Shown piece by piece: positions 1 through 5,079 of a stretch of DNA of 5,079 bases; positions within the stretch are counted from its first letter, which is position 1; each line of letters opens with the position of its first letter. A model generated the notes under the pieces. That model was not told where the DNA came from and made no database searches. It worked only from the letters and a program-made list of their open reading frames with translations. The stretch is from Aequorivita sp. (GTDB taxonomy: Bacteria > Bacteroidota > Bacteroidia > Flavobacteriales > Flavobacteriaceae): contig NVXN01000016.1 of assembly GCA_002733915.1 (NCBI GenBank), forward strand, positions 41,736 to 46,814, given 5' to 3'. The position numbers were made by a program, and so were the translations under genes.

Positions 1-30
1 TACATTCGTTGTAAATTTTAATCATTTCCA

Positions 31-1404
31 TTGAAAAGTATAGATAGTTTTATTGCCGAAATGGCCTCTTATGCCTGGGGCTTACCACTATTAATTATTT
101 TGATTGGCGGGGGTTTGTATCTTTTAATTAGAATTAAATTTCTACCATTTCGGTATTTGGGGCACGCAGTTGCAGTGCTTAGAGGGAAATATGACAATGA
201 AGGCGACGCTGGTGAAATCACACATTTTCAAGCATTGACCACCGCGCTTTCTGCTACTGTGGGAATGGGTAATATTGCTGGAGTTGCCGTAGCAATTGCC
301 ATTGGTGGGCCCGGAGCTGTTTTTTGGATGTGGGTAAGCGCCGTTATTGGAATGTCTACAAAATTTTTTACTGCCACACTTGCCATTCTTTATCGAGGAA
401 AGGATAGTGACGGAAAAGTTCAAGGTGGGCCCATGTATTTTATTACTGAAGGATTGGGGCAAAAGTGGATGCCTATGGCTGTTATGTTTAGCGTGGCTGG
501 ATTGGTTGGCGCGTTGCCAGTTTTTAATGTAAACCAGCTTACACAAGCCATCAATGACATTCTTTTAAAACCCGCTGGTCTTTACAGTGGTTTTAAAACA
601 GATTTAATTATTGGGTTAGTTTTGGCTGCAATAACTGCCATTGTTATTTTAGGCGGGTTGTCGCGAATTAGCAAAACTGCTTCTAAAATGGTACCTGCAA
701 TGGTTGTGCTCTATTTTGCTTTAGTATTGATTATTCTCATCGTTCATATAGAAGTGGTACCATCCTATTTCGGATTGATTTTTACCGATGCCTTTTCCGC
801 AAATTTTTATAAAGGAGATGCTTTTTTGGGCGGAGTTATTGGTGGAATTATTCTTTTGGGAATCCGTCGTGGCGCCTTCTCAAATGAGGCGGGGATAGGG
901 ACTGCGCCCATGGCGCACGGTGCGGCAAAAACCAATGAGCCCATTCGGGAAGGTTTGGTCGCTATGTTGGGCCCTGCCATTGATACGCTGATAATCTGTA
1001 CACTTACAGCGCTGGCAATTTTGGTTACGGGCGTTTGGCAGAGTAGTGATGCTAATGGGGTGAGCTTAACGGCTTCCGCTTTTGAGGAAAGTATTCCTGT
1101 TTTTGGAAAATATGGTCTGTTGGCCTGTATTGCTATTTTCAGCATCTCATCACTTTTTTCATATTCCTATTACGGCAGCAAGTGTATGTCATTCCTTTTT
1201 GGTGCAACAAACAAAGGTATTTATAACTATTTCTATATACTAAGCATACTCGTAGGAGCTACAACCTCATTGAGTATGATGATAAATTTGATTGACACTT
1301 TCTTTGCCTTAATGGCAATTCCCACGATGACAGCGACAATTATTCTAGCGCCAAAAGTTATAAATGAAGCAAAGATTTATTTTAAAAAATTGAAAGAGTA
1401 TTAA
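31..1404 (+). CDS. Sodium:alanine/glycine symporter (AGCS family)
   Basis: This is an inner-membrane secondary transporter that by family imports alanine or glycine with Na+ (AGCS, Na_Ala_symp). At 457 aa it has a normal full length. It is hydrophobic throughout, with about ten or eleven membrane segments. Family signatures are visible: ALSATVGMGNIAGVA at residues 72-86, GGPGAVFWMWVSAVIGM at 92-108, QGGPMY at 131-136, SNEAGIGTAPMAHGAAKT at 284-301, GPAIDTLIICTLTAL at 314-328, SYYGSKC at 379-385 and LMAIP at 427-431. The family usually has Glu in the GMATKYAE stretch; here residue 114 is Thr (GMSTKFFT). The start is TTG at 31. It is preferred over the in-frame ATG at 61 because the ten extra residues (MKSIDSFIAE) resemble the N-terminus of homologues and precede the first membrane helix; an in-frame TAA at 19-21 blocks further extension. 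No Shine-Dalgarno is seen. Its stop overlaps the stop of the convergent SGNH gene. The family is near certain; the exact substrate is inferred. Confidence 0.95.
   Translation: MKSIDSFIAEMASYAWGLPLLIILIGGGLYLLIRIKFLPFRYLGHAVAVLRGKYDNEGDAGEITHFQALTTALSATVGMGNIAGVAVAIAIGGPGAVFWMWVSAVIGMSTKFFTATLAILYRGKDSDGKVQGGPMYFITEGLGQKWMPMAVMFSVAGLVGALPVFNVNQLTQAINDILLKPAGLYSGFKTDLIIGLVLAAITAIVILGGLSRISKTASKMVPAMVVLYFALVLIILIVHIEVVPSYFGLIFTDAFSANFYKGDAFLGGVIGGIILLGIRRGAFSNEAGIGTAPMAHGAAKTNEPIREGLVAMLGPAIDTLIICTLTALAILVTGVWQSSDANGVSLTASAFEESIPVFGKYGLLACIAIFSISSLFSYSYYGSKCMSFLFGATNKGIYNYFYILSILVGATTSLSMMINLIDTFFALMAIPTMTATIILAPKVINEAKIYFKKLKEY
1401..1404. other. Shared TTAA: overlapping stop codons of two convergent genes
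   Basis: The palindrome TTAA supplies TAA for the symporter (1402-1404, plus) and TAA for the SGNH gene (1401-1403, minus). The genes therefore converge with a 4-nt overlap and no intergenic space. I see no GC-rich hairpin with a T-run on either strand around the junction. Confidence 0.95.
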
Positions 1405-2387
1405 TGCAAACTATCCAATTTTCGGTTCACCAAGGCTGTGAACTTCTTGGCGCCATTGGGATTTAAATGGTTTTCGTTTAAAAAATCTCTTACACTAAAT
1501 TGGACCGTATCGGTTTCCTTGTCCAAAAGTACTACGTTGTTGTATTTTTTTACAATTACTGAAAGAATGCTATCACGGCGGTGCACAATTTGTGGGTTTC
1601 TTTTTTTTAGATAGGTTTTATATAAGGGTATTGTAGAAATTATAACTTTCAAGTCCTTCGCTTTCATATAATCTAACATATTGAATAGAAAAGTAGTGTT
1701 TGTTTTAAAAATATCTAGATTTTCGTGAGTAAAAATTTTGAAATATTTATTATTAATTTCAGAAGTGTCATATTTTAACTTATGAAATGAACCATAATAA
1801 TTATTGATTTTGAAACCAAATTCGTTTAACTGTTCTTGGTTCTCGCTCCCTTTATAAAAATAGTAGTCTTTTAATTTAGAGGAAAAATATCGAGGGTTGG
1901 AAAGATAGATTAGTTTATCATTAAAATATGTTTGTCGCTCAAAAGTATTGATTCCATAATAATTCAAGTAAATATTATTTTTCCAATAATTCTGTGAGTG
2001 ATAAGGCAATTCCAAATGCATGTATGAAACTTCAAACAAGATATATTTTAGTTTTGGAAGCTTATCTATAACACCTTGTAGAATTAAAAAATCTTCTTTG
2101 TGATGTTGGGAAGACGAGGCCAAATTAATTGCAGGTATATGTGAAAGAGCAGGATTAAAACTGCATTTTACTTGAGAAGAACCTAGAGCAACCAGTTCAA
2201 TTTTGGAAGTGTTTGATTCTAGATATTCCCCTACAGACTTATATGTAATTGGAAGTTGCAGGGCTAAAGCCTCCAAGAGGCAATAAATTAATATGACAGG
2301 AGTGAAAAAAAATACGCAGTATTTTAAAAAATCTTTTTGTGATTTACTAAAATTGGAAATAGATAAAATCTTCTTTAAATCCGGCAT
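1401..2387 (-). CDS. Membrane-anchored SGNH-fold protein, partner of the MBOAT acyltransferase
   Basis: The 328-aa protein has a short cytoplasmic N-terminus, one hydrophobic segment at about residues 23-44 (signal anchor), and a domain expected in the periplasm. SGNH/GDSL-type marks are a block I motif after a beta strand (VALGSSQ, residues 66-72, with S71 aligning to the GDSL serine), a block II-like stretch INLASSSQ (87-94) and a C-terminal block V, NENHLNPNGA (304-313, His307). The Asp expected three residues before that His is Asn304 (codon AAC), so the triad looks incomplete. The ATG at 2387 lies 41 nt inside the end of the upstream MBOAT gene. It is the only plausible start, since no other ATG, GTG or TTG precedes the membrane segment in frame, and the overlap suggests translational coupling. 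By analogy with AlgJ/AlgX, PatB and DltD, it would complete acyl transfer to an envelope polymer; this role is inferred from fold and context. The middle of the gene is very AT-rich. Overall similarity to named families is low, and automatic annotation may call it hypothetical. Confidence 0.85.
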   Translation of the reverse strand: MPDLKKILSISNFSKSQKDFLKYCVFFFTPVILIYCLLEALALQLPITYKSVGEYLESNTSKIELVALGSSQVKCSFNPALSHIPAINLASSSQHHKEDFLILQGVIDKLPKLKYILFEVSYMHLELPYHSQNYWKNNIYLNYYGINTFERQTYFNDKLIYLSNPRYFSSKLKDYYFYKGSENQEQLNEFGFKINNYYGSFHKLKYDTSEINNKYFKIFTHENLDIFKTNTTFLFNMLDYMKAKDLKVIISTIPLYKTYLKKRNPQIVHRRDSILSVIVKKYNNVVLLDKETDTVQFSVRDFLNENHLNPNGAKKFTALVNRKLDSLH

Positions 2388-3777
2388 ATTGAAAAATAAT
2401 AAAAATAAATATATAATATATAATCCATCGTAGGGGGCGCTTTATATTTTTATCCAGTTGACTGAATGGAAAATCCTTATTGCGAGTAAATATTTCCAGT
2501 GTAAGCATTAAAATTGTAAATATTAAAAAAGAGCTGTTTACGATTAGACCAATTTCAACGCTTGGAATGAAACTAAAAATTCTATGAAGTATGATCCGAG
2601 CCTCGTTTATATTTAGACTTCTAAATAGTACAGCTGATAAGATAAGTACGAGAATAAAAAATAGAGGCAATAGATAATTGCTTCTCTCTGGATTATGAAA
2701 AAGACTCGATTTCCTATTCTTCGTTAAAGGAGTTCTTTCCACAACAATCAAAAACCCTTGAAAAGCCCCAAAAATCAAGAAAGTCCAATCCGCGCCATGC
2801 CATAAACCGATTAAGCCCATAGTTAAAAAGATAGCGATATTACGGCGTCTGCTACTACGCAGGTTTTTCTGAATAATAGGGAAGTACACATAATCCGTAA
2901 ACCACCGTGTAAGCGTGATGTGCCAGCGTTGCCAAAACTCCGTAACGCTTTTCGCCAAATACGGAATGTTGAAATTTTTACTCAAGTTGAAGCCAAAAAG
3001 TTTTGCGGTACCTATGGCAATATCTGAATAACCCGAAAAATCGCCATAAATCTGAAAAAAGAAAAGAATCGTAGCATAAAGAAGCGACAGACTTCCATAA
3101 TCTTCGGGACTGGCATATACCATATTTACAATATAGGCGGCATTATCAGCAATTACCATTTTCTTAAAAAGCCCCCAAAGTATTTGGCGCAGGCCTTCTT
3201 TAACTTGAACGGTATCAAACGATCTTTTTTTGCTGAACTGCGGCAACAAATCTGAGGCTTTTTCAATGGGGCCTGCTACCAACTGCGGAAAGAAACTGAC
3301 AAAGCACAAAAAATTTAGTAGATTTTTGGTGGGAGCAATTCTGTTTTTATAAACATCAATCGTATAGCTCATCGTTTGAAAAGTATAAAAACTGAGGCCC
3401 ACGGGAAGAATAAGATTCAGCGTACTAAAGGCATATTCGCCCTGTTGCATATTAAAGAGAAGCGAAAATTCATTTATAAAAAAATTGTAATACTTAAATA
3501 GAAAAAGAACTCCTAAATTCCAAGCAATACTGCTATAAAGAAAAAGCTTTTGTTTATTATTATTTACAGTTCCCTTAATGGCCAGGGCTGTAAAATAATC
3601 TACTAAAGAGCTCGCAACTATCAAAAAAAGAAACCGCCAATCCCACAGCCCATAAAAAAAATAGCTGGCAGCCAGCAGAATCAAGTTTTGTCCTTTTATT
3701 CTTTTAAAGCCAACTGCCCAATAAAGCAAGAGGGTAACAGGCAAAAACAATCCAAAGGAAAAGGAGCTGAATAACAA
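2347..3777 (-). CDS. MBOAT-family O-acyltransferase (AlgI/DltB-like)
   Basis: This 476-aa polytopic inner-membrane protein belongs to the membrane-bound O-acyltransferase family, whose bacterial AlgI/PatA/DltB branch moves acyl (often acetyl) groups from a cytoplasmic donor to extracytoplasmic polymers. Motifs in order are LLYW (17-20), YFFYGLWDWRF (39-49), PVGLSFYTFQTMSYTIDVY (125-143), FFPQLVAGPIEK (162-173), QIYGDFSGYSDIAIGTAKLFG (242-262), EFWQRWHITLTRW (280-292), GLWHGADWTF (324-333) and the family-typical end FIYFQF (471-476). The two conserved histidines are His286 and His327, the latter the expected catalytic one in the GLWHG motif. The start is TTG at 3777: it gives MLFSSFSFGLFLP, matching the usual MLFNSxxF beginning, and no ATG lies upstream in frame. 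The gene is the first of a two-gene operon and overlaps the SGNH gene by 41 nt. A promoter candidate lies about 20 nt upstream. The acceptor polymer is unknown: no alginate, teichoic-acid or capsule genes are in view. The symbol algI is withheld because alginate is not indicated. Confidence 0.95.
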   Translation of the reverse strand: MLFSSFSFGLFLPVTLLLYWAVGFKRIKGQNLILLAASYFFYGLWDWRFLFLIVASSLVDYFTALAIKGTVNNNKQKLFLYSSIAWNLGVLFLFKYYNFFINEFSLLFNMQQGEYAFSTLNLILPVGLSFYTFQTMSYTIDVYKNRIAPTKNLLNFLCFVSFFPQLVAGPIEKASDLLPQFSKKRSFDTVQVKEGLRQILWGLFKKMVIADNAAYIVNMVYASPEDYGSLSLLYATILFFFQIYGDFSGYSDIAIGTAKLFGFNLSKNFNIPYLAKSVTEFWQRWHITLTRWFTDYVYFPIIQKNLRSSRRRNIAIFLTMGLIGLWHGADWTFLIFGAFQGFLIVVERTPLTKNRKSSLFHNPERSNYLLPLFFILVLILSAVLFRSLNINEARIILHRIFSFIPSVEIGLIVNSSFLIFTILMLTLEIFTRNKDFPFSQLDKNIKRPLRWIIYYIFIFIIFQYAGFKEDFIYFQF

Positions 3778-3796
3778 AGTTTGCTGGATTTTGGGG

Positions 3797-3826
3797 TAAA
3801 TATAACAAAAAAGAGACCGCTACAAA
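3797..3826 (-). promoter_or_regulatory. Candidate Bacteroidota-type promoter for the MBOAT-SGNH operon
   Basis: On the minus strand, TTTG (plus 3826-3823) is followed after 18 nt by TATATTTA (plus 3804-3797). The Bacteroidota consensus is TTTG, about 19 nt, then TAnnTTTG, so the only mismatch is the last base of the -7 box. Transcription would begin near 3790-3792, giving a leader of only about 13-15 nt before the TTG start at 3777. The TTTG lies in the loop of the peptidase terminator hairpin. No experimental start site is known to me. Confidence 0.55.
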
Positions 3827-3852
3827 TTTTAGATTCTAGCGGCCTTTCTTTT
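3807..3852 (-). terminator. Intrinsic terminator of the M42 peptidase gene
   Basis: Read on the minus strand, 41 nt after the peptidase stop, an inverted repeat forms a hairpin: CCGCTA against TAGCGG (plus positions 3817-3822 and 3837-3842), with a 14-nt loop (3823-3836). The stem is prolonged outward by a mismatch at 3816/3843 and then G-C, A-T, G-T and A-T pairs. A run of six T on the minus strand (plus 3807-3812) follows. A-rich and T-rich flanks on opposite sides mean the same hairpin could also work on the plus strand, but no rightward gene reads into it. Confidence 0.8.
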
Positions 3853-3892
3853 GATTCAGGAAAGGGATTAACCTACTGAATTTTCATTTTAA

Positions 3893-4978
3893 TTATTCAA
3901 AATAACTAAATGTATCACCATCTTTAATATTCAATAAAGTTTCATAGATAAGTTTTATTACATTTTCCACATCATTCCTGTGGACCATTTCCACAGTGGT
4001 GTGCATATATCGAAGCGGTAATGAAATCAAGGCACTTGCCACCCCGCCATTGCTATACGCAAAAGCATCGGTATCTGTACCTGTTGCTCGGGAAAGGGCG
4101 GCACGCTGAAAGGGAATCATTTTCTTTTCGGCGGTTTCTACAATCAAATCGCGAAGTTTTTGTTGTACGGCTGGAGCATAGGCAATAACTGGGCCGCAAC
4201 CAATTTCGGCCAGCCCCTGTTTCTTTTTGTCAATCATGGGGGTGGTAGTGTCGTGTGTAACATCTGTCACTATTGCAATATTTGGTTTTATGCGTTCGGC
4301 AATCATTTCAGCACCGCGAAGCCCAATTTCTTCCTGTACAGAATTCGTTATATAAAGACCAAAAGGAAGTTTCACTTTATTTTTGTGAAGAAGCTTTGCA
4401 ACCTCGGCAATCATAAAACCACCCATGCGGTTGTCCAAAGCGCGGCATACAAATTTATCTTCATTCAAAATATGAAACTGGTCGGGGTAAGTAATAACAC
4501 AACCCACATGGATTCCCATTTTTTCCACTTCTTCTTTATCTTTCGCGCCCACGTCTATAAAAATATTTTCCGGTTTTGGGGTTTCCTCTTTGGATTTATC
4601 ACGGGTATGGATTGCTGGCCAGCCAAAAACCCCTTTTCTTATACCGTTTTTGGTGTGGATATTCACAATTTTTGAAGGTGCAATTTGGTGGTCACTTCCG
4701 CCGTTTCTAATTACATACAGAAGTCCATTGTCACATATATAGTTAACGTACCACGAAATTTCATCAGCGTGGCCTTCAATAACTACTTTAAATTTAGCCT
4801 TGGGGTTTATAACTCCCACGGCCGTTCCATACGTATCCGTAAAAAATTCATCAACGTAGGGTTTCAGATAGTTCATCCATATTTTTTGTCCTTCCCATTC
4901 ATACCCAGTAGGAGCGGCATTGTTTAAATATTTCTCTAAAAATTCAAGCGATTTGTCATTTAATATTGAAGTAGTCAT
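3893..4978 (-). CDS. M42-family metallo-aminopeptidase (glutamyl aminopeptidase/FrvX type)
   Basis: This 361-aa cytosolic enzyme is a two-metal (Zn/Co) aminopeptidase of family M42, which forms large tetrahedral dodecamers that trim peptides from the N-terminus. All expected metal and catalytic residues are visible: His70 and Asp72 in GHADEI (metal ligand and catalytic Asp), Asp182 in ALDNRMG (bridging Asp), Glu216/Glu217 in SVQEEIGLRGA (general base and ligand), Asp239 in VTDVTHD (ligand), and His326 in PLRYMHTTVEMVHRNDVE (ligand). GTDTDAFAYSNGGV (300-313) is the usual segment before the last ligand. Length is normal for the family. Two small departures from the commonest M42 text are HADEIS in place of HMDEIG, and GC at 159-160 where GD is common; neither touches a ligand. 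The start ATG at 4978 gives a normal N-terminus, with no membrane segment or signal peptide. The gene is probably monocistronic, with its own weak promoter candidate upstream and a clear terminator downstream. Residue specificity (Glu, Leu or broad) cannot be told from sequence; old labels such as endoglucanase or cellulase M would be wrong. Confidence 0.95.
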   Translation of the reverse strand: MTTSILNDKSLEFLEKYLNNAAPTGYEWEGQKIWMNYLKPYVDEFFTDTYGTAVGVINPKAKFKVVIEGHADEISWYVNYICDNGLLYVIRNGGSDHQIAPSKIVNIHTKNGIRKGVFGWPAIHTRDKSKEETPKPENIFIDVGAKDKEEVEKMGIHVGCVITYPDQFHILNEDKFVCRALDNRMGGFMIAEVAKLLHKNKVKLPFGLYITNSVQEEIGLRGAEMIAERIKPNIAIVTDVTHDTTTPMIDKKKQGLAEIGCGPVIAYAPAVQQKLRDLIVETAEKKMIPFQRAALSRATGTDTDAFAYSNGGVASALISLPLRYMHTTVEMVHRNDVENVIKLIYETLLNIKDGDTFSYFE

Positions 4979-5010
4979 AAATTGGTTTTTCTGAAAAAAT
5001 GTGAGTTGGG

Positions 5011-5043
5011 TAAAATTAGTAAATTCTAATTAAGGGGAACAAG
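5011..5043 (-). promoter_or_regulatory. Weak promoter candidate for the M42 peptidase gene
   Basis: On the minus strand, TAATTTTA (plus 5018-5011) matches the Bacteroidota -7 box TAnnTTTG except at the last base. A CTTG (plus 5043-5040) lies 21 nt upstream as an imperfect TTTG. The box ends 32 nt before the ATG at 4978, a sensible distance. In AT-rich DNA such matches arise by chance, so this rests mainly on position. Confidence 0.35.
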
Positions 5044-5053
5044 GCAATTTGCT

Positions 5054-5061
5054 TATTTTTG
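5054..5061 (+). promoter_or_regulatory. Perfect rightward -7 box, perhaps for a gene beyond the window
   Basis: TATTTTTG fits TAnnTTTG at every defined base on the plus strand. No TTTG is found at the normal 17-23 nt spacing upstream; the nearest, at 5048-5051, is only 2 nt away. A divergently transcribed gene to the right of the window would explain it, but no coding sequence is visible before the end at 5079. Confidence 0.3.
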
Positions 5062-5079
5062 GAACGTTTTTGGATAATA

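Noticed and set aside
12..19. TAAATTTT as a -7 box for the symporter
   Set aside because: It misses the final G, lies only 11 nt before the start codon, and the upstream element would fall outside the window, so it cannot be judged.
347..532. Open plus-strand frame of 61 codons within the symporter
   Set aside because: It is an alternative frame inside a strongly conserved coding region, with no separate signal.
142..546. Open minus-strand frame of 134 codons within the symporter
   Set aside because: It is antisense to conserved symporter motifs and reads as low-complexity, Ser/His/Asn-rich sequence.
807..1145. Open minus-strand frame of 112 codons within the symporter
   Set aside because: It overlaps the conserved SNEAG and GPAIDT regions of the real gene; it is a shadow frame.
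1425..1443. Inverted repeat GTTCAC-N7-GTGAAC just after the symporter stop, as a possible terminator
   Set aside because: The stem is only 6 bp, no T-run follows on either strand, and it lies within the coding end of the SGNH gene.
3857..3892. Possible small gene or RNA between the peptidase stop and its terminator
   Set aside because: Only 36 nt are available, with no start codon in a useful frame and no stable fold; it is an ordinary 3' untranslated stretch.
4160..4675. Open plus-strand frame of 171 codons opposite the M42 peptidase
   Set aside because: It is a shadow of a gene with all catalytic residues intact on the other strand; its translation (rich in Phe, His and Asn) resembles no family.
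4685..4927. Open plus-strand frame of 80 codons opposite the start of the M42 peptidase
   Set aside because: It is antisense to a well-supported gene and has no recognisable motif.

Overview
The window looks like chromosomal DNA from a member of Bacteroidota, most likely Flavobacteriia. This is inferred from AT-rich DNA, the absence of Shine-Dalgarno sequences before the genes, promoter-like motifs of the TTTG / TAnnTTTG type, and Bacteroidota-like protein variants such as an MBOAT protein ending in FIYFQF. It holds four complete protein-coding genes. I see no rRNA, tRNA, CRISPR array, insertion sequence or phage gene.

Layout, left to right. (1) 31-1404, plus strand: an alanine/glycine:cation (sodium) symporter of the AGCS family. 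(2) 1401-2387, minus strand: a membrane-anchored SGNH-fold protein. (3) 2347-3777, minus strand: an AlgI/DltB-like MBOAT O-acyltransferase. Genes 3 and 2 form one leftward operon and overlap by 41 nt. (4) 3893-4978, minus strand: an M42-family metallo-aminopeptidase. The 115-nt gap between genes 4 and 3 (3778-3892) holds an intrinsic terminator for the peptidase and a good promoter candidate for the MBOAT operon, and the two overlap physically. The right-hand 101 nt (4979-5079) hold a weak leftward promoter candidate for the peptidase and a perfect rightward -7 box that may serve a gene beyond the window.

How the genes relate. The MBOAT and SGNH proteins probably work together. By analogy with PatA/PatB, AlgI/AlgJ-AlgX and DltB/DltD, the MBOAT would move an acyl group across the inner membrane and the SGNH partner would act on the periplasmic side on a glycan or other envelope polymer. 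The acceptor cannot be told from this window, because no polysaccharide synthesis genes flank the pair. The symporter (amino-acid uptake) and the M42 peptidase (cytosolic peptide trimming) are housekeeping-type genes, each its own transcription unit as far as can be seen.

Nothing here is clearly a wholly new system. The points most worth a second look are the SGNH partner, whose usual DxxH catalytic Asp reads as Asn; the terminator/promoter overlap; and the convergent gene ends that share one TTAA with no visible terminator between them.
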